Shown here one piece after another: positions 1-9,139 of a DNA stretch of 64,000 bases. Origin of the DNA: Propionimicrobium sp. PCR01-08-3. GTDB taxonomy: Bacteria; Actinomycetota; Actinomycetes; Propionibacteriales; Propionibacteriaceae. The translations under genes and the position numbers were made by a program. The notes beneath the pieces are model-generated. The model made no database searches and had not been told where the DNA came from. It saw only the letters and a list, made by a program, of their open reading frames with translations. The stretch covers positions 806,001 to 870,000 of the forward strand of contig NZ_CP127390.1 in NCBI RefSeq assembly GCF_030286045.1, in the 5' to 3' direction. Numbering within the stretch: the stretch's first letter is position 1; the number at the start of each line of letters is the position of its first letter.

Positions 1-834
1 GAGACCGTTGTCGATGACACCGAGCAGCAGCGCGCCGATGGCCGTTCCGACGAGCACGCCACGGCCTCCGCTGAGGCTGGTCCCACCGATGATGACTGCC
101 GCAATCGCGGCCAGTTCCATGCCTTTGCCGGCCGTGGGTTGCGCCGACCCTAACCTCGCCTCGAGGATGAATGCTGCAATGGCGGCGGTCATACCACAGA
201 TAACGAATGCTCGGATCTTTACCGAATCAACGTTGATCCCGGCCAAGCGGGCGGCCTCAATGTTGTCGCCGGTCGAATACAGGTAGCGGCCATACCGGCT
301 ACGTGCCAGCAGAATGCCGAAGATCACGTAAGTGACCAGCATGATCCACACGGGCGTGGGTATCGCAAGGAAGGACCCTTGACCGATGCTGAGAAAACTC
401 GCGGACTTGACGGAAACTGGATTTCCCTGGGTTATGTACAAGGTGAGTCCAGCGGCCATGCTCAGCATCGCGAGCGTGACTATGAACGACGGCATCTTGA
501 ACTTCGTCACGAAGATGCCGGTGATGAGTCCACACAGTGCGCCGACAGCAAGTCCTGCGCCGAGGCCGGCAATTGGGCCATATGTCCTCATGACGAGTGC
601 CGTGGTGACTCCGGCAAGACTCAAGACCGAACCCACCGACAGATCAATCTCGCCGAGGATGATGACGTAAGTCTGGCCGATCGCCAACAGAGCGGTGATG
701 GATGCGGCGAGCAGAACGTTGAGCAGGTTGGGCCCGGTGAGAAAAAGCGGTGTGGCTATGAACAAGAGAACGGACACGCCGAGCAGCATCCAGACTGCCT
801 TCATGTCCCCGAGAATTCGTTTGGCGTATTTCAT
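1..834 (-). CDS. Sugar ABC transporter permease, RbsC-like (partial, cut by window start)
   Basis: Reading the minus strand from an ATG at 834 gives 278 uninterrupted codons up to the window edge. The product is very hydrophobic and carries segments typical of the RbsC/XylH/MglC permease family, including GEIDLSVGS, ARSRYGRYLYSTGDN and IGGTSLSGGRG. These proteins form the membrane channel of importers for ribose, galactose, xylose and related monosaccharides. The start overlaps the stop of the upstream ATPase by four bases (ATGA), so the two are almost certainly translationally coupled. The missing C-terminus should be about 40 residues judging by family length. The substrate cannot be read from the sequence, and no periplasmic binding protein is visible in the window. 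Confidence 0.92.
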   Translation of the reverse strand, partial: MKYAKRILGDMKAVWMLLGVSVLLFIATPLFLTGPNLLNVLLAASITALLAIGQTYVIILGEIDLSVGSVLSLAGVTTALVMRTYGPIAGLGAGLAVGALCGLITGIFVTKFKMPSFIVTLAMLSMAAGLTLYITQGNPVSVKSASFLSIGQGSFLAIPTPVWIMLVTYVIFGILLARSRYGRYLYSTGDNIEAARLAGINVDSVKIRAFVICGMTAAIAAFILEARLGSAQPTAGKGMELAAIAAVIIGGTSLSGGRGVLVGTAIGALLLGVIDNGL

Positions 835-2342
835 TGCTCTGTGCTCCTCAACGAATGTGACAAGACGGCCTCTTGAGTCAGGCCGTCTCCCTGAAGTTCG
901 GCGACCGTCGCGCCTTCGCGCATGACAAAAACTCGATCGGACATCTCGACCAGTTCTGGTAAGTCCGAGCTGACCAGCACCACAGCGACGCCGGATGCGG
1001 CCATGTCGTTGATGATCCGATAGATGTCGGCCTTGGATCCGACGTCGACGCCTCTGGTCGGTTCCTCCATCAGCAGCACTGTTGGCGCAGTGAGAATCCA
1101 CTTGCCGAACATCACCTTCTGCTGATTCCCGCCGGAAAGCGTGCCCACCTCTGCCTCCGGCCCTGCCGCCCGGATTCGCATGGCGTTGATCAGGCGCGCG
1201 ATCTCCATGCGCTCGTCGCCACGTTTGACGAAGCCTGCTTGCGAGAACCTGCGTAGCGAGGCCAGAGAGATGTTATGGCTTACCGGCTGCTGAAGGCATA
1301 GACCCTCGTAGCCTCTGTCGGGCGCGAGGTACGACAAGCCTCTGCTGATGGAATCGCGGGGTGAACTGGAAGGAAACGGTTCTCCGGATAGCCATACGTC
1401 GCCCCTTCGCCGCGGCAGCAGGCCGAAAAGTGAGCGCAACAGGTCGCCCTTGCCGCATCCCAACGGCCCGCCGATTCCGAGAACTTCGCCCCTGTGAAGC
1501 TCGAATGAGATATCGGTGAATGTCGCTCCGGAGAGATTCTTGACACGAAGGACCAGATCCGTTGGAGCCTTCTCTCTGCGCGGATACAGATCGTCCAGCG
1601 GACGCCCTACCATGGCGGACACAACTTCGGCTTCCGAAATCGAGTCGACGCGGCTCTCGAGTTCGACTTCGCCATTACGAAGAACGAGCACTCTGTCGCA
1701 AAGCGCGAAAAGTTCATTGAGACGATGAGTGATGTAGATCACGCCGACACCCTGGTCTCGCAGCCGCCGGACCTGGGCGAATAGTTGTTGTACCTCCTGG
1801 TCATCGAGCGCTGCGGTCGGCTCATCCAAAATGAGTAGTTTCGCTCCTTCGCGTGACGCTTTCGCTATCGCAAGCATCTGCTGGGATGCCGGCGGCAACT
1901 TGCCAACGGTCGCGGAGGGCTCCAATGAGATTCCGAGAGTAGACAGAATCTCTTGGGCTGCTCGGTTCATGGCAGCCTTGTCAACCCAGGCCGACCCAAA
2001 CTCTTTTTGCGAGTCGAGCATGAAGAGATTCTCGGCAACTGACATTTGTGGAAAGAGATTATTCGCGAATTCCTGGTAGATCACCTGGATACCGGCTTGA
2101 ATTGCTTGGCTCGGAGCGTTGAACGACACCGGGTGTCCGTCCAGGTTGATGCTTCCGCCAAAGTCCTTGTAAGCGCCGGAGATGATCTTTATTAGCGTTG
2201 ATTTACCCGCGCCATTCTCGCCAACAATGGCCAGGACCTCGCCTCGGCCGGTCTGAAACGTGACGCCCTGGAGGACATCCACCGGACCGAATGATTTCGT
2301 GACATCCGTGACTGCAAGCAATGCGTCCTGCCCTAACCTCAT
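831..2342 (-). CDS. Sugar ABC transporter ATP-binding protein, RbsA/MglA-like (tandem ATPase)
   Basis: This 503-residue protein has the two-ATPase-domain build of monosaccharide importers. The first domain has Walker A GENGAGKST (residues 41-49) and Walker B LLILDEPTAALD, but its signature loop is degenerate (LPPASQQM). The second has a degenerate Walker A (GPLGCGKGD) and a good signature motif (LSGGNQQKV); one weakened site per domain is common in RbsA proteins. It energises the RbsC-like permease, whose gene overlaps its stop codon. Transcription runs away from the divergent NagB-like/PfkB-like operon, and both promoters share the same 15-base element. A gene for the extracellular sugar-binding protein is expected further along this operon, beyond the window. 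Confidence 0.93.
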   Translation of the reverse strand: MRLGQDALLAVTDVTKSFGPVDVLQGVTFQTGRGEVLAIVGENGAGKSTLIKIISGAYKDFGGSINLDGHPVSFNAPSQAIQAGIQVIYQEFANNLFPQMSVAENLFMLDSQKEFGSAWVDKAAMNRAAQEILSTLGISLEPSATVGKLPPASQQMLAIAKASREGAKLLILDEPTAALDDQEVQQLFAQVRRLRDQGVGVIYITHRLNELFALCDRVLVLRNGEVELESRVDSISEAEVVSAMVGRPLDDLYPRREKAPTDLVLRVKNLSGATFTDISFELHRGEVLGIGGPLGCGKGDLLRSLFGLLPRRRGDVWLSGEPFPSSSPRDSISRGLSYLAPDRGYEGLCLQQPVSHNISLASLRRFSQAGFVKRGDERMEIARLINAMRIRAAGPEAEVGTLSGGNQQKVMFGKWILTAPTVLLMEEPTRGVDVGSKADIYRIINDMAASGVAVVLVSSDLPELVEMSDRVFVMREGATVAELQGDGLTQEAVLSHSLRSTEQ

Positions 2343-2375
2343 GACCTCTCCTTCAACGGATCTGTCAACACGAAG

Positions 2376-2489
2376 TTAACCTAACAGACAGGTCTATCGA
2401 CAGCAATAGTGCTAGCGGAACTTGTTACTCGACTGTCATCTAAGTGACGTCTGATCATCGTTGACACTACTTGTCTGTTAGGTATAGCT
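2376..2489. promoter_or_regulatory. Divergent promoter region with a matched operator-like element on each side
   Basis: The element ACYTGTCTGTTAGGT occurs twice in opposite orientation: at 2469-2483 on the plus strand and at 2379-2393 on the minus strand (14 of 15 bases agree). Each copy points toward its own gene and lies between plausible promoter boxes. On the plus side these are TTGACA (2461-2466), 16 bases, then TATAGC (2483-2488); on the minus side TTGCTG, 17 bases, then TAGGTT. The arms ACCT/AGGT make it an imperfect palindrome, so one regulator probably controls both operons from two sites. The regulator gene is not recognised in the window. Confidence 0.6.
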
Positions 2490-2518
2490 TGTGGCAGACA
2501 AGCACTAAAGGAGGCATC

Positions 2519-3397
2519 ATGCTCAATGCGGTTCCCCATGCGACGGACTTGACCGAGGCACATCTGACTGCGTCAGTCGAAGAATTGGCGGCATCATCGG
2601 TCCATCCCTTTCAGGTGTTCGAAGACCTTCCGACGCTGTATTCATGGTTAGCTCGAGAGATGGCTGACGAACTGAAAGCCAGGAATGAGGCAGGTGAGGA
2701 GACTCGATGGATTCTTCCCGTAGGGCCGAAGGCACACTATCCAGAATTGGCCCGCATCTGTAATGAAGAGCGGATTTCGTGGAAGAACGTCACAGCTTTT
2801 CATATGGATGAGTACCTGGATTGGCAGGGGAGGATGCTTTCGCCGGATAATCCGTTTAGTTTCCGCGGATATTGTGCACGGCACCTCTATGGGTTGCTCG
2901 ATACGGACTTGTTGCCGTCCGATGATCGGGTGGTGTACCCGGACGTACATGATCCGGACGCGTTCGACACACGAATCGAGGACGCCGGTGGTGCCCATAC
3001 CTGCTTCGCCGGATTCGGCTATCGGGGACATCTGGCGTTCAACGAGCCGCCGTCGACTCGCTGGCACCATTACTCTGTGGACGAGTTCGCGGCTTCAAAG
3101 ACTCGGATCATCCCCCTACTCGAGGACACGATCGTTGCTCATTCCAATCGAATGACCGGAGGCTATACGCAGGCGATACCGCGAATGGCGATCTCGATCG
3201 GCATGAAGAGCATCCTGAGTTCGCAACACCTACGGTTGATTACCGATGGCGGTGCGTGGAAGCAGTACATCGTCAGAGTTATGGCACTGACGACCCAGCC
3301 CGACGTGATGTATCCGTGCACTCTCGCGCACACTCATCCCAACGTGGATATCACAGTGAACCGCGATTCGGCTCTGCCATGCAGCCTTGAGCTATGA
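2519..3397 (+). CDS. NagB/RpiA-superfamily sugar-phosphate isomerase/deaminase-like protein
   Basis: The ATG at 2519 is preceded by a strong AAAGGAGG (2507-2514) and gives 292 residues; an in-frame start 48 bases upstream lacks this. The protein resembles glucosamine-6-phosphate deaminases: it has the DEY motif (MDEYLDW) and the GHLAFNEP segment that supplies the catalytic His and Glu. The Asp of the usual GxGxDGH motif is replaced by Arg (GFGYRGH), so classical GlcN6P deamination should not be assumed. The next gene, a PfkB kinase, overlaps by four bases, and the divergent operon encodes a monosaccharide importer. This suggests a catabolic pathway of import, phosphorylation and isomerisation or deamination for an unidentified sugar. 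Confidence 0.75.
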   Translation: MLNAVPHATDLTEAHLTASVEELAASSVHPFQVFEDLPTLYSWLAREMADELKARNEAGEETRWILPVGPKAHYPELARICNEERISWKNVTAFHMDEYLDWQGRMLSPDNPFSFRGYCARHLYGLLDTDLLPSDDRVVYPDVHDPDAFDTRIEDAGGAHTCFAGFGYRGHLAFNEPPSTRWHHYSVDEFAASKTRIIPLLEDTIVAHSNRMTGGYTQAIPRMAISIGMKSILSSQHLRLITDGGAWKQYIVRVMALTTQPDVMYPCTLAHTHPNVDITVNRDSALPCSLEL

Positions 3398-4269
3398 CTC
3401 AGATCTGGGTGTTGGGTCTCTACACCCTCGACCATCTGTACTACGTGCATTCGCTGCCTCGCGCTGAGGAGAGCATCATGGCGAAGCGCTACTTGGTTGC
3501 TGATGGCGGTAAAGGGGCCAATCAAGCGGTTTGTGCCGGGCTGCTGGGGTCAGAGGTTCACTTGGTCACTCATCTGGGGACGGACGCGGCCGGAGATAGG
3601 GCTGCTGAGATGTTGGTTCAGCATGGCCTTCATCTCGACCGCGTCCTGCACAACGGCCAGCCCACGGCGAACAGCTCGATTGTGATCGACGATCAGGGGA
3701 ACCAAACGATCACAACATTCGCCGGGGGAGCCTTGCTCATCAGACCTGATGAGGTGGGGCGGATGCTGGCGTCTGCATCTACCCAAGCCATACTCAGCCT
3801 GCAGGGTGAACTGACGATGGATGTCTTTCGCGCGGCCCGAGAGGCATGGCATGGATCGGTCGTGGTGAACCCCAGTCCGGTTGAGACGTTCCTAGAGGAT
3901 TCTGGCGAGCTGTCGGGAGTCGATTGGCTGATCGTGAATCAGCTCGAAGCGCAGGCGCTGACCGCCGCGAGTGCGCCGACGGCTCGACTGGTTGCCGCGG
4001 CAGTGGGCGCTCAAGCAGCGATTGTTACAGGCGCGAATGCCGTACTGGTTAGCCAGAATGGGCAACCGGACAGACATTATCCGGTGCCTCAGGTTGCGCC
4101 TGTTGATACCACGGGAGCCGGCGACGCCTTCGCCGGAGCGTTTTTGAGCGCGTTGGCGGATGCTCGCTGTATCGACGAATGTATCGATACGGCGATGAAG
4201 GTGGCAGCATTCAGCGTTCAGCGAGAAGGGTGCATCCAGTCGTATCCATCGCCGGACGATCTGATCTAG
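3394..4269 (+). CDS. PfkB-family carbohydrate kinase (ribokinase-like)
   Basis: This 291-residue protein has both PfkB landmarks: the N-terminal substrate loop GGKGANQA and the C-terminal ATP/anion-hole signature DTTGAGDAFAGAF, in which the second Asp is the catalytic base. Its ATG overlaps the stop codon of the NagB-like gene, so the two are coupled. It should phosphorylate the sugar taken up by the divergent ABC importer, or a product of the isomerase. Ribokinase, fructokinase and tagatose-type kinases cannot be separated from the sequence alone. No terminator is obvious in the next 290 bases before tRNA-Gly. Confidence 0.85.
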   Translation: MTQIWVLGLYTLDHLYYVHSLPRAEESIMAKRYLVADGGKGANQAVCAGLLGSEVHLVTHLGTDAAGDRAAEMLVQHGLHLDRVLHNGQPTANSSIVIDDQGNQTITTFAGGALLIRPDEVGRMLASASTQAILSLQGELTMDVFRAAREAWHGSVVVNPSPVETFLEDSGELSGVDWLIVNQLEAQALTAASAPTARLVAAAVGAQAAIVTGANAVLVSQNGQPDRHYPVPQVAPVDTTGAGDAFAGAFLSALADARCIDECIDTAMKVAAFSVQREGCIQSYPSPDDLI

Positions 4270-4565
4270 TTGTCGGAGCCACGGCGTTGATGTCCGGTCT
4301 GCTGCTCCCAAAGCAGGCGCGCCAGTGTGACGACGGGTCGGCAGTGCTTGGTTATGTGACGCATCCGCGAAGCGCGCACAAATGCCCAGTTCATTGGAAT
4401 CTGAATTCCCCGGATTGTGACATTCAGGAATCGATGTCGCGACAAGTTGTCGATCCTGACAGGTGCCTGTTTGCTGCGGCCATACTTGAACTCGGATTAC
4501 AGAGTGACGTGCAACTTCGTTGAAGGATCGGCTACAGTGGTCCCCGCACCGCTTCGGCGGGGCAT

Positions 4566-4636
4566 GCGGATGTAGCTCAATGGTAGAGCCCCAGTCTTCC
4601 AAACTGGCTACGCGGGTTCGATTCCCGTCATCCGCT
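4566..4636 (+). tRNA. tRNA-Gly (anticodon TCC)
   Basis: A 71-base cloverleaf is visible. The acceptor stem pairs GCGGATG with CATCCGC, the D-arm includes TAGCTCAATGGTAGAGC, the anticodon stem is CCAGT/ACTGG around the loop CTTCCAA, and the T-arm is CGGGTTCGATTCCCG. The anticodon TCC reads GGA. The 3' CCA is not encoded. A -10-like TACAGT lies about 30 bases upstream. No duplicated tRNA 3' end is visible nearby, so there is no sign of integration here. Confidence 0.95.
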
Positions 4637-4905
4637 CCCTAGTCAGATGGCATTTGGTGGCTCGATAGATCGCGAATTAGATGCGAAAGGCAGCCAAGCG
4701 GTGGGCCAATCGTCTTGTCTTCGCACTGATGCGCGGGTCCGAAGTAGTCCAATCTTCAGCAAAGGTGGTTTCGCGCTTGTCACGCCCCCCGCCGCGCGAG
4801 TCGGGAACGATCGCGAACAAGAAACACCAGGGATAAGAGCGCCGCTTGGTCGCATTGGCTGGGTCGCTCCAGAAAATGTCAGAGCCCGGCTCTAAGGTCA
4901 GTTCT

Positions 4906-6063
4906 GTGAGAATCCTGCACACTTCTGACTGGCACATCGGCCGCACCTTCCACGGCTGGTCGACTCTCGATGCCCTGCGCACAGTTCTTGACGCCCTCAT
5001 TTCCGAGGTGCGTACCCAGAACGTCGATGTGGTTGTGGTCGCCGGGGATATCTATGACTCCTCCACGCCGTCGGCCGAGGCCGTCGAGTTGTTTGACGAG
5101 GCGCTGCTGGGATTGAGAAATGCCGGTGCGCAGGTCATAGTCTCGAGCGGCAATCATGATTCCGCCGCCCGGCTCGGGGCGAGAGCGCCGTTCGCCGCGG
5201 CTGCGGGAGTTTTCGTCCGCACGAAGACTGAAGAGATCGCAACTCCGGTGACGATCAGTGATGGCGACGGACCCGTGCAGTTCTATGCCGTCCCGTATCT
5301 CGACCCGCCCAGAATGCGCAATACCTGGGACGATGCCGAGCAGATGCGCTCCCAGTCGGACGCGCTGCACTACGCGATGGATCTGATCCTGGGCGATCTT
5401 GCCGAACGTGGTGGACGATCGGTCGTGCTCGCGCACACCTTCGTCCAAGGCGCGGAAGACGAGGTTTTCGACAACCAGCGCGACATTCTCGGTGGGCTGG
5501 ACAAGGTACCCGTCCGGGCATTCGAGGGCATTGACTATGTCGCGCTGGGTCACATTCATGGGCGCATGACTCTCGAGAGGAACGTCAGGTACGCGGGTGC
5601 ACCCTTGCACTACTCGTTCGGCGAGGCATCCAAACCACGCGGCGGCTGGCTCGTCGACCTGGAGTCCGACGGTCTTGCCGACGTGCAATGGCTCGACTTG
5701 CCGGTGCCGCGTCCTCTCGACGAAATCCGCGGCGAACTGGACGACCTACTCCACAACGACGCATATGAGAGCTTCCGGTACCACTGGATCAGCGCGGTGC
5801 TGGCCGACGACGTCCAGCCCATCGGCGCCATGCGCAAGCTCCAGCGGCGCTTCCCCTACTGCGCGATGCTTCGGCACGAGCCGGCGGCCGCGCAGCAATC
5901 AGCCGGGCAGAGCTATGCCGAAATCGTGCGCGGCAAGTCCGACCTGGAATTGATCGATGCCTTTCTCAGCAAGGTCCGCAACGGACGCTCCGCCGACCCG
6001 CTGGAAGCTGACCTGCTTCGCAACACCATCTCTGAATATGAGCCGGTCGAGCTGCACGCATGA
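4906..6063 (+). CDS. sbcD: Exonuclease SbcD, nuclease subunit of SbcCD
   Basis: The 385-residue protein carries the calcineurin-like metallophosphoesterase motifs in order: DWHIGR at the N-terminus, GDIYDS, GNHDS and GHIHG. These bind the two Mn ions of Mre11/SbcD nucleases. The GTG at 4906 starts right at the conserved VRILHTSDW; the upstream ATG at 4846 would add 20 residues with no family similarity. SbcCD cleaves DNA hairpins and processes double-strand ends. sbcC follows with a four-base overlap, so the subunits are co-translated. Confidence 0.95.
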   Translation: MRILHTSDWHIGRTFHGWSTLDALRTVLDALISEVRTQNVDVVVVAGDIYDSSTPSAEAVELFDEALLGLRNAGAQVIVSSGNHDSAARLGARAPFAAAAGVFVRTKTEEIATPVTISDGDGPVQFYAVPYLDPPRMRNTWDDAEQMRSQSDALHYAMDLILGDLAERGGRSVVLAHTFVQGAEDEVFDNQRDILGGLDKVPVRAFEGIDYVALGHIHGRMTLERNVRYAGAPLHYSFGEASKPRGGWLVDLESDGLADVQWLDLPVPRPLDEIRGELDDLLHNDAYESFRYHWISAVLADDVQPIGAMRKLQRRFPYCAMLRHEPAAAQQSAGQSYAEIVRGKSDLELIDAFLSKVRNGRSADPLEADLLRNTISEYEPVELHA

Positions 6064-9032
6064 AGATTCATTGTGTGACCATGACCGGTTTCGGGCCCTT
6101 TCGCGACACCGAGACCGTCGATTTCGACGCATTCGACGACGATGGCATCTTTCTCATCACTGGTCCGACCGGTGCCGGCAAGACCTCAATTCTGGACGCC
6201 GTAACCTTCGCTTTGTTCGGCTCGGTGCCTCGCTACGACGGCCAACCCGGCGATGCGGTGCGCTCCGACTATCTGGCCCCGGAACAGCCATGCAGCGTCG
6301 AGGTGGAGTTCGGAGTCGAGCGACGCCGCTTCAAGGTCACCAGAAGCCCATCGTGGCAGCGTCCGAAGCTCAGGGGCGACGGATTCACCACGGTGCCTGC
6401 GAAAGCCGAACTCGACGAACTCATCGACGGCCGATGGGAACGTCTGCAATCCAGAGCCGTTGACACGGCACGCCAGATCGCCGACCTGATTCGAATGACC
6501 GGCAAGCAATTTCAGCAGGTCGTTTTGCTGGCTCAGGGCCAGTTTCAAGAGTTCCTGGTCGCCGACACCGAAGGCCGGCGCGAGGTACTGCAGGCCTTGT
6601 TCGGAACCAAACGCTTCTCCGAATACGAGAGGTCGCTCACCGAGAGCGCAGGCGATCTCAAACGTCAGCTGGAGACCGCGCAGAACAAATTGGAAACGAC
6701 GATACAATTTTTCACCCAAGAGGCCGGCCTCGGCGAGGATGAGATTCCGGATCCGTCAGACGGCGGTTTTGATGCCTGGCTCGCCCAGGTCGTCGGCTCT
6801 TACACCGAGGCGCTGCAGGCCGCGATATCGCGCCGCCGTGACCTGGAGGCGGCCCTTGCCACAGCGAAGACTACTTACGAGACGGCGACCGATCTCGCCC
6901 AACGGCAAAGTCGCAGGGCCGACGCGCTGAGGCAGCAGGAGCGCCTTTCTGATCAGGCGGAGAAGATCACAGCTGACCGGAAGACCCTGGAGCATGCCCA
7001 GCGAGCAGACCTGGTCAGTTCGGCGATGAGGGCGTTCGAGCAAGCGCGGTCCGCCCTCGACGACGCGGCCGAGAGACTCGCCGACGCCGAGAGCGCGTAT
7101 CTCGATGAGAATCCCGCTCTGCTGGTCACGGCTGAGGAGCTGGCTGCCTCTATTGCCGGCCTCCAGCAGTTGAAGGGACGCCTCGGCCCGGCGCTTGAGT
7201 CGGAGGGACGGATACCTGAATTGCAAGTGGCTGCCGACGAAGCTGTGGCCAACCTCGATGGGCTCGATCAGCAGACGGGGGCACTCAAGGCGCAGCGGGC
7301 CACGGTTTCCGAGCAGATCGCAGGGCTTCGCAAGAAGATATCCGCGCTTGAAGACCCGGCTGCGTCCCTCGCCGATGCGCGAGCCAAGCATTCCGAAGCC
7401 GTCAGCCGCCTCCGAGCGGCGGAAGAGGCGGGCAAGCTTGCTGCTCAACTAGAGGTCGCCCGAGCAGAGAACGAAGACGCCATAGCCAAGGCGGCACAGG
7501 CATCCGAGGCGTTGTCGACGCTTCGGCAGCGACAATTGGCCGGCTACGCGGCGGACCTGGCGCAGGATCTCAGCGCGGATACCCCGTGCCCGGTATGCGG
7601 ATCACCAGATCATCCAAACCCGGCAACTGTCGCCGCCGACCATGTCGTCCAAGAAGCAATTGATGCCGCCCAGGCGGTTGTCGAGGCGACATATGCGCGA
7701 TCCAAAGACACTGACTCGCAGGTGAGCGTGTTGACCGAGAAGCGCGAAGCAAAGCTGGCTGAGGCAAGCCAGCTCTCTATTGCCGAGGCGAAGGCCGAGC
7801 GTGACGAATGCGCTCAATCGCTGGACGCAGCAACTGCGGCGGACACCTCCCTGCGGCGAAGCCGTGCCGACCTGGAAGCTGCTCAAACGTCCGCCGACGA
7901 CACGCTTGCGCGTCTCGATCGCACCCAGTCGGCAAGGACCGCACTCGCCGACAAACGGTCTGCTGCGCTCACTGCTCTGACGAGCGCCCAGGGCTTGGTA
8001 GAAGACGCTCGTGGTGATCAACCGAGCGTGCAGGCACGAATGGCGCGAGCAGATCATCAGTTGGATATCGGTCAGCGACTTCTTGACTCGATCACTGCGA
8101 AAAAGTCCGCCGAGGAACGCCTTGATGCCGAGAGAACCCGGCTCGCCAGTGACCTGGCAAAGGCTGGATTTGCCGAAGCCGACGAGGCAGCCAGGGCCAC
8201 CCGCACCGAGTCCGATCAGCAGGTGCTCAAGGCAAGGATTGAAAGCTACGACTCGAACGTGAAGGCCGTCGCGCTGACTCTTATATCACCAGATCTCCAA
8301 AACCTGCCCGATGATCCGGTCGATGTCGAGACTCCGAAGACAGCGCTGGATGAGGCGGAGAAGCAGTACAACGAAACCCATGATGAGGTGACTCGGGCGC
8401 GTCCCCAGGTCGAGCGGTTACAGAATCTGTCGGCAGCCATCGCATGCCAGCGGGCGAACATCGCCGACGACGTGAAGCGGTACGAGTCGGTTGACCGGCT
8501 GGCCAGCACGCTGCGCGGAATGAGTCCGCCCAACACCATGAGGATGGAGCTGGAGACCTTCGTCCTCGCGGCTCAGCTGGAAGAGATCGTCACCATCGCC
8601 AACCTCCGGCTACGCACTATGACTGACGGACGATACACGCTCCAGCACACCGACGCGATCGAGAAGAACCGTGGAAAGTGGGGGCTAGGACTTGACGTGC
8701 TGGATGCGTACACCGGGGAAGCCCGCGCCCCGGATTCGCTATCCGGCGGCGAAAAGTTCCAGGCCTCATTGGCGCTGGCCCTCGGATTGGCCGACGTGGT
8801 CACCGGCCGAGCCGGCGGTATGAGCTTGGACACGCTCTTCATCGATGAAGGATTCGGCTCACTCGACCCAGAGACTCTCGATGTGACCATGGCAACCCTC
8901 GACAACCTTCGCGAAGGCGGACGAACGGTGGGTCTGATCAGCCACGTGCCTTCGATGAAGGAAACGATCCCGGCTCAACTTCGCGTCCAGCGTCTCCCCG
9001 GAGGGTGGAGCACCATCAAACAAGGAGCATGA
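6060..9032 (+). CDS. sbcC: Exonuclease SbcC, SMC-like ATPase subunit
   Basis: At 990 residues this has the full Rad50/SbcC layout. The N-terminal half-site has Walker A GPTGAGKTSILD, and a Q-loop region (QVVLLAQGQF) follows. Long Ala/Glu/Arg-rich coiled coils flank a central zinc hook CPVCGSPDHP. The C-terminal half-site has the signature SGGEKFQ and Walker B DTLFIDEGFGSLD. It tethers DNA ends and drives the SbcD nuclease by ATP hydrolysis. It is coupled to sbcD by an ATGA overlap. Nothing appears truncated. Confidence 0.96.
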   Translation: MKIHCVTMTGFGPFRDTETVDFDAFDDDGIFLITGPTGAGKTSILDAVTFALFGSVPRYDGQPGDAVRSDYLAPEQPCSVEVEFGVERRRFKVTRSPSWQRPKLRGDGFTTVPAKAELDELIDGRWERLQSRAVDTARQIADLIRMTGKQFQQVVLLAQGQFQEFLVADTEGRREVLQALFGTKRFSEYERSLTESAGDLKRQLETAQNKLETTIQFFTQEAGLGEDEIPDPSDGGFDAWLAQVVGSYTEALQAAISRRRDLEAALATAKTTYETATDLAQRQSRRADALRQQERLSDQAEKITADRKTLEHAQRADLVSSAMRAFEQARSALDDAAERLADAESAYLDENPALLVTAEELAASIAGLQQLKGRLGPALESEGRIPELQVAADEAVANLDGLDQQTGALKAQRATVSEQIAGLRKKISALEDPAASLADARAKHSEAVSRLRAAEEAGKLAAQLEVARAENEDAIAKAAQASEALSTLRQRQLAGYAADLAQDLSADTPCPVCGSPDHPNPATVAADHVVQEAIDAAQAVVEATYARSKDTDSQVSVLTEKREAKLAEASQLSIAEAKAERDECAQSLDAATAADTSLRRSRADLEAAQTSADDTLARLDRTQSARTALADKRSAALTALTSAQGLVEDARGDQPSVQARMARADHQLDIGQRLLDSITAKKSAEERLDAERTRLASDLAKAGFAEADEAARATRTESDQQVLKARIESYDSNVKAVALTLISPDLQNLPDDPVDVETPKTALDEAEKQYNETHDEVTRARPQVERLQNLSAAIACQRANIADDVKRYESVDRLASTLRGMSPPNTMRMELETFVLAAQLEEIVTIANLRLRTMTDGRYTLQHTDAIEKNRGKWGLGLDVLDAYTGEARAPDSLSGGEKFQASLALALGLADVVTGRAGGMSLDTLFIDEGFGSLDPETLDVTMATLDNLREGGRTVGLISHVPSMKETIPAQLRVQRLPGGWSTIKQGA

Positions 9033-9052
9033 AGCCGAGTTTCCGGCCTTGA

Positions 9053-9082
9053 TTGGCCGCGTCCGGTAACGCTGGTTAGAAT
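9053..9082 (+). promoter_or_regulatory. Candidate tig promoter
   Basis: TTGGCC at 9053-9058 and TAGAAT at 9077-9082 are separated by 18 bases and lie about 60 bases upstream of the tig start, directly after the sbcC stop. The -10 match is good and the -35 weak. This would make tig independent of the sbcDC operon. Confidence 0.4.
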
Positions 9083-9139
9083 CGAACGGTTAGCGCAGGT
9101 CGCCGACGGCGGTCTGCCCCGAATATGCCAGGAGACCAC

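Noticed and set aside
4179-4523. 114-codon frame between the PfkB gene and tRNA-Gly
   Set aside because: It starts inside the PfkB gene in another frame and shows no conserved features or ribosome site.
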